From assembly GCA_902562015.1 (NCBI GenBank), contig CACERX010000018.1:1-24416 (forward strand): a DNA stretch of 24,416 nucleotides, read 5' to 3'. Under the pieces are notes generated by a model that was not told the DNA's origin, made no database searches, and saw only the letters and a program-made list of their open reading frames with translations. Position 1 is the first letter of the stretch; each line of letters starts with the position of its first letter. A program made the position numbers and the translations under genes. The stretch comes from an uncultured SAR324 cluster bacterium (GTDB taxonomy: Bacteria > SAR324 > NAC60-12). This document shows, piece after piece, positions 7,209 through 15,652 of this stretch.

Positions 7209-8573
7209 ATGACCAAATTATATACTTTTGAAGAAATGAGGCAAATTATTAATGCCAAACTTAAATACGTTGATTCAGATTCATGTTTCAATAATTTCAG
7301 CATTGACTCACGTACAATAAAGGATGGAGATTTATTTTTCTGCATAAAAGGTGAAATAACTGACGGACATCAGTACATTTCTCAAGCACTTGAAAAAGGA
7401 GCATGTGCTGTTGTAGCAAATCAAGAACAAATTCCAGATAAACTAAAGACAACAGAATTTCCAAAAATTTTAGTTCCGGATCCAAACCTAGCATTAAGAC
7501 AATGGGCTTCTGACTCTCGAAAAAAATTTGGAGGGAATGTCATCGCAGTTACCGGCAGTAATGGGAAAACATCCACCAAGGAAATTATTTCCGGTTTATG
7601 CAGCTTTTTTGATTCAAATACATATGCAACTCCAGGCAACTACAACAATTACATAGGAGTACCTTTAACTTTACTTGATGCCCCATTGGAAGCAAAATGG
7701 TGGGTAATCGAAATAGGATCTAACAATTTTGGTGAAATTGCTGAACTTGCCAAAATTACTCGGCCAACAGGAGGAGTGATTACTAATATTGGAGAAAGTC
7801 ATCTTGAATTTCTGATTGACACTTTAGGTGTTGCCAAGGAAAAATCAGGATTATTTTCTGGAATGTCCCAGGGATCAAAAGTTGTAATTCCAGAATCAAT
7901 ACTTCACTTGGACATTGTGGAAAAAGAAGCAGATAAGGCCGGAGTCGAACTGATAAAAACAGGCCAGATTGCATTCTCATCAATAGAAGACAGGATTAAA
8001 TTCAATTTGTTTGAAACAGATTTTGAAACTGTAATCACTAATCCTCTACTACTTCAAAACCTTGTTTATTCCTTAATACTTTTACGTTCTCAGGGTTTAC
8101 CAGTCGTGCAACTTCAGAAGGCAACAACAAACCTTGAGCTAAACCTCAAAGGCAGGTTCCATCCTTTATACATGAAAGAATGGATATTGATTGATGATAC
8201 CTACAATGCTAATCCTTCATCATTTCAAAGTGTTTTGGAAAACATGAAAAATCTATATCCCAATAATCGTAAAATAGTTGTTTGTGGCAAAATGGCCGAA
8301 TTAGGTCAAAAAAGTCATCAGTTGCATCAGCAGGTAGGAATTAACATGGTCAAAAATGGTGTTGAGATTTTGTTAGGTCTTGGAGGTAAAGAAATTGAAT
8401 CTTATATTGGAGGCTGGAAAAAGGGAGGGGGAATCTTGAAATCAGCAAAACAATTCACTGAAATAGAAGATCTTTTAAAAGACTTTAGAAATGAACAGAA
8501 ACCCGGAGATGTGGTCCTTGTTAAAGGATCCCGTTCTGCACACATGGAGAGGTTTATTGAAAATATCAGATAG
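7209..8573 (+). CDS. murF: UDP-N-acetylmuramoyl-tripeptide--D-alanyl-D-alanine ligase
   Basis: Adds D-Ala-D-Ala to UDP-MurNAc-tripeptide in cytoplasmic peptidoglycan precursor synthesis, using ATP. The 454-residue protein has the N-terminal substrate-binding domain with FSIDSR (30-35) and DGDLFFCIKG, the ATP-binding TGSNGKTSTK (115-124), NNYIGVPLTLL (about 144-154), WVIEIGSNNFGEI and TNIGESHLE motifs, and a C-terminal domain with DDTYNANP, VCGKMAELG and VLVKGSRSAHME. DDTYNANPxS and the SIDSR motif distinguish MurF from MurC, MurD and MurE. No strong ribosome binding site precedes the ATG. The gene lies away from other division/cell-wall genes, which is unusual because murF often sits in the dcw cluster. 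Confidence 0.96.
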   Translation: MTKLYTFEEMRQIINAKLKYVDSDSCFNNFSIDSRTIKDGDLFFCIKGEITDGHQYISQALEKGACAVVANQEQIPDKLKTTEFPKILVPDPNLALRQWASDSRKKFGGNVIAVTGSNGKTSTKEIISGLCSFFDSNTYATPGNYNNYIGVPLTLLDAPLEAKWWVIEIGSNNFGEIAELAKITRPTGGVITNIGESHLEFLIDTLGVAKEKSGLFSGMSQGSKVVIPESILHLDIVEKEADKAGVELIKTGQIAFSSIEDRIKFNLFETDFETVITNPLLLQNLVYSLILLRSQGLPVVQLQKATTNLELNLKGRFHPLYMKEWILIDDTYNANPSSFQSVLENMKNLYPNNRKIVVCGKMAELGQKSHQLHQQVGINMVKNGVEILLGLGGKEIESYIGGWKKGGGILKSAKQFTEIEDLLKDFRNEQKPGDVVLVKGSRSAHMERFIENIR

Positions 8574-8601
8574 TCAGAAATTTATTTTTTAGTATTTTTT
8601 T

Positions 8602-8808
8602 TTAGAATGAATCTATTACATCACTAGTTTTTTCAGCAACCTTTTTCTGTTCTGCTATTTCAATGGTTTTGTTATACACATCTTCAACAGTTTGAGTAAT
8701 TTCACGTTCATAAAACCAATCCATTACTTTAGACACTGTCAGTCCATTTGCTCCAGCATAATAAGCAAAAAATGCAACCAGACAGATTAAAATTATTTTT
8801 CTAATCAT
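8602..8808 (-). CDS. Small membrane-anchored protein, 68 aa, unknown
   Basis: I do not recognise it. Residues 2-23 form a hydrophobic helix after basic residues (RK), a likely uncleaved signal anchor or a signal peptide. The remaining 45 residues are charged and helical (EDVYNKTIEIAEQKKVAEKTSDVID), perhaps amphipathic. It starts 27 bases after the purA stop on the same strand, so it probably shares the purA transcript. AAGAGG touches the ATG directly, closer than an ideal ribosome binding site, but there is no better start. It ends 28 bases from the convergent murF stop, in a T-rich gap with no clear hairpin. Confidence 0.68.
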   Translation of the reverse strand: MIRKIILICLVAFFAYYAGANGLTVSKVMDWFYEREITQTVEDVYNKTIEIAEQKKVAEKTSDVIDSF

Positions 8809-8835
8809 CCTCTTACAACTTATTAATTTGTTTGT

Positions 8836-10128
8836 TCAGACCCAAAATTGATCAGGATTTAAAACTATTGTTTCTTCACGTTTAGGTCCTGTGGAAATGA
8901 TTGAGACTTTTGCTCCTACTAACTCGGATATTTTATCTATATAGTTCAACATTTTATCAGGCAACTGATCATACTTGACTAACCCAGCAGTTCTACATTT
9001 CCATCCTGGCATTTCGTAATAAACAGGTGTTACATTTTCCAATGATCTGGGGAGATAATTACTCTCTTTTCCATTAGGTAGTATATATGATATCGCTATT
9101 TTCAATGTTTGAAAATTATCCAAAACATCAAGTTTTGTTAAAGCAATGCTAGTAATTCCATTCAGTTCCACTGCCTGTCTTACAAGTAATGCATCAAACC
9201 AGCCACATCTGCGAGAGCGACCGGTTGTTGCTCCAAATTCATTACCCTCAGTCTGAAGTATTTTTCCATCCCCATCTAATAGTTCAGTAGGAAAAGGTCC
9301 GTTTCCAACTCGGGTTGTATATGCTTTAACAATTCCAAGTACACCTGTTATACAAGTGGGACCAATTCCGGACCCAACACAGGCATTCGCGGACAAAGTG
9401 TTAGATGATGTTACAAATGGGTAAGTTCCATGATCCACGTCTAAAAAAGTTCCTTGTGCACCCTCAAATAAAATATTTTTACCGTTTTTAATCATTTGAT
9501 TGATTATAAGGGGTGTGTCAGCTATACAAGGCTTTATTTTTTTTATATAATCCGTATATTCTAAAAATATATCTTCCGCAAAAATAAAATTTTCATGCGT
9601 ATCAAAGTTTTTTGTAAGAAAATTGTTTTTTTCTATAGACATTTCACTCAAATGTGAACTGAATTTTTGCTCTTCCAGCAAATCTCCAACTCTAAATCCC
9701 GCTCTTCCAGCCTTATCCTCATAAGTGGGACCTATTCCACGACCGGTAGTTCCGATTTTAGATTTTCCTTTTTTTTGTTCACGCAACTGGTCAATAGTTT
9801 TATGCCAAGGCATCACAAGATGTGCCCTGTCACTGATGAGAAGATGTTTCGCCACATCAATTCCCATTTTTTCCAACTCATTTATTTCCTTAACTAATTC
9901 AGACAAATCGATCACAACACCATTTCCAAGGATTGAAATAGTCTCTCGAAGGATTCCCGATGGTAGCATGTGCAAAACGAAAGTTTTTTTTCCAAACATT
10001 ACCGTATGACCCGCATTGTTTCCACCCTGGAATCTTACTACCGCATCAGCCCTTTCTGTGAGCAAATCCACAACTTTTCCTTTACCCTCATCACCCCATT
10101 GGGTTCCAATAATTATCAGACAGGCCAT
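8836..10128 (-). CDS. purA: Adenylosuccinate synthetase
   Basis: Catalyses GTP-dependent condensation of IMP with aspartate to adenylosuccinate, the first committed step to AMP, in the cytoplasm. The 430-residue length is normal. Signature sequences are GTQWGDEGKGKVVD (8-21, GTP loop and catalytic Asp13), RFQGGNNAGHTV (32-43), GTTGRGIGPTYEDKAGR, FEGAQGTFLDVDHGTYPFVTSSN, TRVGNGPFPTE and TTGRSRRCGWFD. The start ATG gives the canonical N-terminus. It lies 143 bases downstream of proC and 27 bases upstream of a small membrane protein gene on the same strand. Confidence 0.98.
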   Translation of the reverse strand: MACLIIIGTQWGDEGKGKVVDLLTERADAVVRFQGGNNAGHTVMFGKKTFVLHMLPSGILRETISILGNGVVIDLSELVKEINELEKMGIDVAKHLLISDRAHLVMPWHKTIDQLREQKKGKSKIGTTGRGIGPTYEDKAGRAGFRVGDLLEEQKFSSHLSEMSIEKNNFLTKNFDTHENFIFAEDIFLEYTDYIKKIKPCIADTPLIINQMIKNGKNILFEGAQGTFLDVDHGTYPFVTSSNTLSANACVGSGIGPTCITGVLGIVKAYTTRVGNGPFPTELLDGDGKILQTEGNEFGATTGRSRRCGWFDALLVRQAVELNGITSIALTKLDVLDNFQTLKIAISYILPNGKESNYLPRSLENVTPVYYEMPGWKCRTAGLVKYDQLPDKMLNYIDKISELVGAKVSIISTGPKREETIVLNPDQFWV

Positions 10129-10271
10129 AAATAAATTTTTTCGTTAAATTGGTTCGTAAGATTTAAAATTTTCTTAAAAATTATTTCTGTTGAATTTTTT
10201 GGAAACTGCGCTAGTTACTATCACATGCTATAATAATCAGGACATTAACAAATATCAGAGCTGTGTTTAAA

Positions 10272-11072
10272 TTATGACGACAGCTCCTTTGCACGTCGAT
10301 ATGCCTGACGTATTCCGGCTTGAATCGACTCTCCAACATTCTTTGATTGAAAATGATTAATTGCAGCTAAAGTAGTACCACCTGGAGAAGAAACCTGCTG
10401 CCTTAATTTTCCCGGTGATACTTTCTGTGACTCCCAAAGCAATGTAGCTCCACGGAAAGTTTTTTGTACTAGTGCATTAGCTTCTTCTTCATCAAAACCC
10501 AATGCATTTGCAGACAAAAGCATCTGTTCGGCAAAGTAAAATAAATATCCCGGACCGCTTCCTGAAATTGCAGTTGCTGCATCAATTGCATCCTCATTTT
10601 TTACCTCCAAACAAGAACCACAGGAGTTAAAAAGAAATTTTACTGACTCACGACCTTCATTTCCAACCTCTTTAGATGCAAAAAACACACTCATTCCCTC
10701 TCCAATTAAAGTAGGAATATTAGGCATAACTCGCACCAACCTAGATTCTCCTAGTGCCCTGCGCATCGTTTCCAGTGAAATCCCAGCCATTACAGATACT
10801 ATAAGATGCTCTGGTAGTAGCCACTGCGCAATCAATTCCATAACTGCAGTAGAACTTTGAGGCTTAACTGCCAACAAAATCATATCGTAACTTCGAACTT
10901 CTTCGTCAATCTCAGCTTTAGTAGCGCAACCAGTAGCACTGACAATTTTTTTACGCTTCTCTACATCTGATTCAATCAGCAAAATATCTTCAAGTGAAAC
11001 AGATGCTGATTTTAAAAAAGAGAGTAGAATGGCTCCACCCATGTTTCCTCCACCAATTATTACTAAACGCAT
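10272..11072 (-). CDS. proC: Pyrroline-5-carboxylate reductase
   Basis: Reduces 1-pyrroline-5-carboxylate to L-proline with NAD(P)H, the last step of proline synthesis. The protein has the N-terminal Rossmann motif IIGGGNMGGAI, AVKPQSS, VSVMAGISLETMR, VRVMPNIPTLIGEGMS, and the family signature AISGSGPGYLFYFAE with QVSSPGGTTLAAI near the end. Open in-frame codons extend upstream to an ATG at 11129, but I choose the ATG at 11072. It places the Rossmann strand at the very N-terminus, gives a usual 266 residues, and has AGAAAGG six bases before it. The ATG at 11078 is too close to that site. The gap to the upstream lipoprotein gene is very AT-rich. Confidence 0.95.
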   Translation of the reverse strand: MRLVIIGGGNMGGAILLSFLKSASVSLEDILLIESDVEKRKKIVSATGCATKAEIDEEVRSYDMILLAVKPQSSTAVMELIAQWLLPEHLIVSVMAGISLETMRRALGESRLVRVMPNIPTLIGEGMSVFFASKEVGNEGRESVKFLFNSCGSCLEVKNEDAIDAATAISGSGPGYLFYFAEQMLLSANALGFDEEEANALVQKTFRGATLLWESQKVSPGKLRQQVSSPGGTTLAAINHFQSKNVGESIQAGIRQAYRRAKELSS

Positions 11073-11320
11073 ATTCATCCTTTCTTTATAGTTGCATCTT
11101 GAAGGTACTATCAGAAAAACAGTGGTCATTTTACTTTTTTATTAGCTAAAAAACTAGTAGATATTTTGATTGAATATTCAATGTCAACGGAACAATTAAT
11201 AAATCTATCCATCTGTTTTATATATATAAATTACTATTTATAATTTTTAAAATAATTATTTTAATTATCATTTTAACTTAGAATGCTAAATTTTATTAAA
11301 AACCAAAAAAATATAAAAAC

Positions 11321-12058
11321 TTAATGAAGTTGTTCCAGACCAGCTGGAGGATCAAATTCAATTGTATTAATACTGTCTGTCACAGGATTCATTTCCTCTA
11401 TATACATCATCCATAAATTGTTACCGCTATAATCTTCTATTCGAATTATTTTTGGAAAAAAACTTTTATTGGCTTTTTTATATTGCTGAATTTTGGCTTT
11501 GTATTCCAGTAATCCTTCAATAGATTTGTTCATTGATTCAATGTAACCATTTGAATTAAAATTAATATGAATTTCAGTATTGTTTTGGGTAAGTTGCCAT
11601 TCTCCTGTTGGAAGTATTTTTCTTTTCCAAGATTGTATTTTTTGAGGAAGATGCCCTATAATTAACCATCTTAGTTCTTCAACTAACAAATCCATTCCCA
11701 ACCAGTTTTTACGTACTTCCCAACTATTTTCTTTCAATGCATAATTTTTGTCCTGATAATTAAGTATCAAAAATTTTTCAGGACTCGCTCTTAATTCATA
11801 AATCAATGAACCGATAATGGGAGCAAATATCCTCATCTTCATTTTTGAACTGCTGGAAATCTGCATAAAAAATTCTCCATTGTGCTTACCTTCAGGATGC
11901 TTAAAAAGTATCCTTCCAGAAACATTGATATATCCAATGTAATTACCAGATTTCGGTAACTCTAAAATAGAGGGGGGGTAAATATTTTTGGTCTCAGTAA
12001 ATAAAGTGCACCCTGAAATCCAGAGTAACACAAAAAATACTGGAAAAATTAATCTCAA
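11321..12058 (-). CDS. Putative outer-membrane lipoprotein, LolB-like
   Basis: A 245-residue protein with a lipoprotein signal peptide: Arg2, hydrophobic core, lipobox ISGC with Cys17 as the lipidation site. Residue +2 is Thr, not Asp, which suggests outer-membrane sorting. The rest is rich in beta strands, with KMKMRIFAPIIGSLIYELRASPEKF and EELRWLIIGHLP resembling LolB, the receptor that inserts lipoproteins into the outer membrane; the match is by pattern, not certain. The start is TTG: no ATG or GTG lies between it and an in-frame TAA at 12074-12076. No ribosome binding site is visible; the bases before it even contain CCTCC. It may depend on coupling to the small upstream frame at 12074-12175. 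Confidence 0.78.
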   Translation of the reverse strand: MRLIFPVFFVLLWISGCTLFTETKNIYPPSILELPKSGNYIGYINVSGRILFKHPEGKHNGEFFMQISSSSKMKMRIFAPIIGSLIYELRASPEKFLILNYQDKNYALKENSWEVRKNWLGMDLLVEELRWLIIGHLPQKIQSWKRKILPTGEWQLTQNNTEIHINFNSNGYIESMNKSIEGLLEYKAKIQQYKKANKSFFPKIIRIEDYSGNNLWMMYIEEMNPVTDSINTIEFDPPAGLEQLH

Positions 12059-12073
12059 AGGGAGGTATGAGAC

Positions 12074-12175
12074 TTATTCTTCTTCATTCAAAAATACCTT
12101 CTCGATAACAAAGAAGAGGGAGATATACAGTCCTGCAATTACTGCAACAGTAACCAGAACATTCATTTCATGCAT
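12074..12175 (-). CDS. Possible 33-aa single-span membrane peptide
   Basis: The minus-strand frame starts at an ATG at 12175 and ends with TAA at 12074-12076. It encodes a short acidic start, one hydrophobic segment (VLVTVAVIAGLYISLFFVI, about residues 6-24) and a charged tail ending NEEE. A purine-rich AAGAAG lies four bases before the ATG. It is directly upstream of the lipoprotein gene, in the same frame and separated by 15 bases, so one transcript probably carries both. Its membrane-segment pattern is non-random, but it is short and I know no homologue. Confidence 0.42.
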   Translation of the reverse strand: MHEMNVLVTVAVIAGLYISLFFVIEKVFLNEEE

Positions 12176-12197
12176 GATTCTTCTTAACTAAATTCTC

Positions 12198-12211
12198 ATG
12201 TAGTGCTACAT
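12198..12211. promoter_or_regulatory. Inverted repeat in the argF upstream region
   Basis: ATGTAG-TG-CTACAT, with perfect six-base arms, lies in the 101-base divergent gap between argF and the small membrane peptide/lipoprotein genes, directly beside a TTATATG stretch that could be a -10 box. It could be an operator. It does not resemble the 18-base ARG box consensus known from enterobacteria. Confidence 0.3.
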
Positions 12212-12276
12212 TATATGTTAGCGATTTTGTAATAAGTAAGCAACAAAATTATAATTCGACTTTTTAAAAAAGACAT

Positions 12277-13194
12277 ATGAAGCGTGATTTTATTTCAATT
12301 TTGGACTGGACCGAAGAGGAAATTCGTAAGAATCTTGATTATGCAGGCGAATTAAAGAAACAAACAAAACAATTTGGTTGTCCTCAGTTACTTAGAGGAA
12401 AAACTTACGGAATGTTTTTTCACAAACCTTCTCTTCGGACTCGCTTGTCATTTGAAGTCGGAATAATTCAACTAGGAGGATCTGCTGTTAATTTATCAGA
12501 ACAGGATTTTAAGATTGGTGAAAGGGAGTCTGTTAGTGATGTAGCAAGAGTAATGTCCCGCTATGTAGATGGAATTCTGATTCGCACTTTTTCACATCAG
12601 ATGGTTTTAGACTTGGCAAAACACTCTACAGTACCCGTAATAAACATGTTGACTGATTTCAATCATCCATGCCAGGTAATGTCTGACATGTTTACCATTA
12701 AAGAAAAATTAGGACGTATTGACAATGTTCGAATAGCATTTGTCGGCGACAGCAACAACGTTACTAATTCATGGTTAAACATGGCAGCCAGACTTCCCAT
12801 GGATCTTCGAATAGCTACCGCACCTGAGACCGAGCCTGATATGAAACTTGTTTCTAAAATCAGAGAAATAGGAATTTCAACTATTCAAGTTACCCACTCA
12901 GCTAAAAAAGCATTAAAAGATGCAGAGATTATATATACAGATGTTTGGGCAAGTATGGGTGAAAAAAATAAAATAGCTGAAAGGGAAAAAGCTTTAAAAG
13001 ATTTTCAAGTAAACTCAAGACTGTTAGAATACACAGGAAATGATGCACTGGTATTTCATTGTCTGCCAGCAGAAAGAGACAAAGAGATTACCAATGAAGT
13101 CATTGAAGGGCCCCAGTCAGTTGTTTTTGATCAGGCAGAAAACAGGTTACATGCTCAAAAAGCAATTCTGGTTCAACTAGATAAATGGAACTAA
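12277..13194 (+). CDS. argF: Ornithine carbamoyltransferase
   Basis: Forms citrulline from ornithine and carbamoyl phosphate in arginine synthesis; cytoplasmic, normally trimeric. The 305-residue protein has the carbamoyl-phosphate site KPSLRTRLSFE (50-60, core SLRTR 52-56), DGILIRTFSH (98-107), FNHPCQVMSD (128-137), the ornithine-binding DVWASMGEK (222-230) and HCLPAERDKEI (261-271). The HPCQ, SMG and HCLP motifs together separate it from aspartate carbamoyltransferase. Only a weak purine stretch precedes the ATG. It is followed after 41 bases by citrate synthase on the same strand, a pathway mismatch that suggests only shared transcription. Confidence 0.96.
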   Translation: MKRDFISILDWTEEEIRKNLDYAGELKKQTKQFGCPQLLRGKTYGMFFHKPSLRTRLSFEVGIIQLGGSAVNLSEQDFKIGERESVSDVARVMSRYVDGILIRTFSHQMVLDLAKHSTVPVINMLTDFNHPCQVMSDMFTIKEKLGRIDNVRIAFVGDSNNVTNSWLNMAARLPMDLRIATAPETEPDMKLVSKIREIGISTIQVTHSAKKALKDAEIIYTDVWASMGEKNKIAEREKALKDFQVNSRLLEYTGNDALVFHCLPAERDKEITNEVIEGPQSVVFDQAENRLHAQKAILVQLDKWN

Positions 13195-13235
13195 TTTATA
13201 TGATATTCATTACTTTTCCATAATTAACTCTTACC

Positions 13236-14528
13236 ATGTCAAATCCAGCTAAACTTCATCTTCCTGACGGCCAGTATATAGAACTTCCGGTTTTAACCGG
13301 ATCAGAAAATGAAAAAGCAATAGATATCTCAAATTTACGCGCAAAAACAGGTCATATTGCATTGGACCCAGGATATGTCAATACAGGCCCATGCGAAAGT
13401 TCTATAACTTACCTGAACGGTGAAAAGGGAATATTGCATTATCGTGGTTATCCAATTGAAGAACTGGCTTTGCATTCTACATTCATAGAAGTTGCTTATC
13501 TGCTAATACATGGAGAACTTCCGACAAAGTATCAACTTGAGGAATATGTAAATCGCATCAGTAAACATGCAATGATCCATGAAGATATGAAGCTTTTCTT
13601 CGAAGGATTTTCCAGAGCTGCACATCCTATGGTAATTTTATCATCAATGGTGTCTTCTCTTTCCGCATATTACACTGAAGCATCTGGCAAAGCATCAATA
13701 GAAAATATTGAGATAAATTCCGCCAGAATAATTGCGAAAATAAGTACAATCGCAGCATTTTCCTTCAAAAAAAGCGTAGGCCAACCATTTGTCTATCCAA
13801 AAGACGACCTTACTTATTGTGCTAATTTTCTTAATATGATGTTTTCAGTCCCTGCTGAACCATACGAAATAGATCCTGAAATCATAAGTTCACTTGAATT
13901 AATGCTAATTTTGCATGCTGACCACGAACAAAACTGCAGTTCTTCCACCGTAAGGGTTGTAGGGAGCAGCATGGCAAATGTTTATGCATCAGTTGCATCT
14001 GGAATTTTAGCTTTATGGGGTCCTCTTCATGGTGGAGCTAATCAACAGGCTGTGCAAATGCTTCAGCAAATCTATGAAGACGGATCTAATATTTCAAAAT
14101 ACATCGAGTTAGCAAAAAATAAGAAAAACAAATTTCGTTTGATGGGTTTTGGACACCGAGTTTATAAAAATTTTGACCCTCGTGCTAGAATAATAAAAAA
14201 AGTTTGTCACAAATTGCTTAATAAATTGGAAGTAAAAGATCCGCTGTTACAGATTGCGCTTGACCTGGAAAATGCGACACTTGAAGATGAATATTTTATT
14301 GAGAAAAAACTATATCCAACTTTAGATTTTTATACCGGAATCATCTATCGCGCAATTGGAATTCCTCTTAACATGTTTACTGTTATGTTTGCACTGGGTA
14401 GGGTACCTGGTTGGATTGCCCAATGGAAGGAAATGCATGAAGACAAAACGCAGAAAATTGCACGTCCACGTCAGTTATTTACAGGTCCTAACAAGAGAAA
14501 ATATAAGAATATTAATGAACGAATTTGA
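13236..14528 (+). CDS. gltA: Citrate synthase
   Basis: Condenses acetyl-CoA and oxaloacetate to citrate, entering the TCA cycle. The 430-residue length and the N-terminal beta-domain (KLHLPDGQYIELPV) fit the hexameric, NADH-sensitive type II enzyme of Gram-negative bacteria. Catalytic and binding residues are visible: H230 in LHADHEQNCSSSTVR, H265 in GPLHGGANQ, H307 in MGFGHRVYK and D364 in LDFYTGIIY. Arginines for citrate binding follow in the same segments. No clear ribosome binding site precedes the ATG at 13236. It sits between argF and fliM on one strand, with 41 and 119 bases of spacing. Confidence 0.97.
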   Translation: MSNPAKLHLPDGQYIELPVLTGSENEKAIDISNLRAKTGHIALDPGYVNTGPCESSITYLNGEKGILHYRGYPIEELALHSTFIEVAYLLIHGELPTKYQLEEYVNRISKHAMIHEDMKLFFEGFSRAAHPMVILSSMVSSLSAYYTEASGKASIENIEINSARIIAKISTIAAFSFKKSVGQPFVYPKDDLTYCANFLNMMFSVPAEPYEIDPEIISSLELMLILHADHEQNCSSSTVRVVGSSMANVYASVASGILALWGPLHGGANQQAVQMLQQIYEDGSNISKYIELAKNKKNKFRLMGFGHRVYKNFDPRARIIKKVCHKLLNKLEVKDPLLQIALDLENATLEDEYFIEKKLYPTLDFYTGIIYRAIGIPLNMFTVMFALGRVPGWIAQWKEMHEDKTQKIARPRQLFTGPNKRKYKNINERI

Positions 14529-14647
14529 TAATAGGATTAAATGTGAGACGATGATATTGCCCTAAAGAACACTAATTGCATGCTAATTAAATGCACAACT
14601 TTTTAATATTAATTTAAACATTTTTTAAATATCACTATAAGGCAAAT

Positions 14648-15652
14648 ATGAGCTCCGTAATGTCTCAAGACGAAGTTGATGCTTTGTTAAAAGGGGTAGA
14701 AACAGATGAAGTAATCGGAGAGGGTGATGATGAGGAGTATGATCCAGAAGAAGTTATATCCTTTGACCTGACTGCTCAAGACCGAATTATTCGAGGAAGA
14801 ATGCCAACCCTCGAAATAATCCATGATAGATTCGTTCGCCTCTTTCGATTAACTTTATCAAATACCTTGCGCAGAGTAGTTGACATTAATGTTCGCTCTA
14901 CGGAATTGATTAAATTCGGTGAGTTCATTAAAACACTCGATGTGCCTACATCAATGAATCTATTTAGAATGACTCCACTTAGAGGATATTCGATGATAGT
15001 CTTTGAAACAAGGCTTGTTTTCTCCCTGATAGAGATGTTTTTTGGGGGCGGTGTTGAAATAGAAGCGAAAACTGAGGGACGTGACTTTACTGAAATTGAA
15101 TCCAGAATGATCAAGCGAGTAATAATAAGCGGGCTTGAAGATTTACAAACATCATGGCGACCAGTTTTTCCAGTTCAAATTAATTATTCGCGTACCGAAG
15201 TAAATCCACAGTTCGTTTCTATTGTACCACATAGTGAAATAGTAATTGTAGTTACTTTTGATGTTGAAATCGGCAGATCACCAATGGCTATAACTATATG
15301 TGTTCCTTACTCAATGATAGAACCCATTAGGACAAGACTTAACGCAGGATTCCAGAGTGAACAGGACGAAAAAGATAATACATGGAGCAACCGTTTCAAA
15401 CAAAATTTGCAAAATGTGGACGTAGAATTAGTAGCTAAACTTGCTGAAATGAACATTTCTGTGCGTGATTTCTTGAATTTACAAAAGGATGATTTGCTAT
15501 ATCTGGAACATGAAACTAAGAAACCAATTTCAATTGAAGTAAACGGAAAAGAAAAATTTACTGGATTCCAGGGAACATATAAAGGGCACAAAGCAATCAG
15601 CATTGAAGAATTGATTTATGAACCACCTGTAACAGACGAAATGCTCACTTAA
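14648..15652 (+). CDS. fliM: Flagellar motor switch protein FliM
   Basis: Component of the C-ring at the base of the flagellum; binds phosphorylated CheY and sets the direction of rotation. The 334-residue protein starts with the CheY-binding segment (MSQDEVDALL, 5-14), followed by an acidic linker, the middle domain with FDLTAQDRIIRGRMPTLEIIHDRF and the conserved FFGGG before the EIES segment, and a C-terminal SpoA/FliN-like domain (about 255-325, VELVAKLAEMNISVRDFLNLQKDDLL). AAGG lies five bases before the ATG. No other flagellar or chemotaxis gene is in the window. Its last eight bases overlap the end of the convergent nuclease gene. Confidence 0.96.
   Translation: MSSVMSQDEVDALLKGVETDEVIGEGDDEEYDPEEVISFDLTAQDRIIRGRMPTLEIIHDRFVRLFRLTLSNTLRRVVDINVRSTELIKFGEFIKTLDVPTSMNLFRMTPLRGYSMIVFETRLVFSLIEMFFGGGVEIEAKTEGRDFTEIESRMIKRVIISGLEDLQTSWRPVFPVQINYSRTEVNPQFVSIVPHSEIVIVVTFDVEIGRSPMAITICVPYSMIEPIRTRLNAGFQSEQDEKDNTWSNRFKQNLQNVDVELVAKLAEMNISVRDFLNLQKDDLLYLEHETKKPISIEVNGKEKFTGFQGTYKGHKAISIEELIYEPPVTDEMLT

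Noticed and set aside
8574..8604. T-rich run between the convergent murF and small-protein genes, as a possible terminator.
   Set aside because: No stem precedes the T-run on either strand.
12061..12108. Plus-strand GGAGG followed by ATG and 13 codons, opposite the small membrane peptide frame.
   Set aside because: Too short, and it lies antisense to a better candidate. The GGAGG is probably chance.
14776..15114. Open frame of 112 codons antisense to fliM.
   Set aside because: It lies entirely inside a certain gene and its translation has no domain-like features; a shadow of fliM codon bias.
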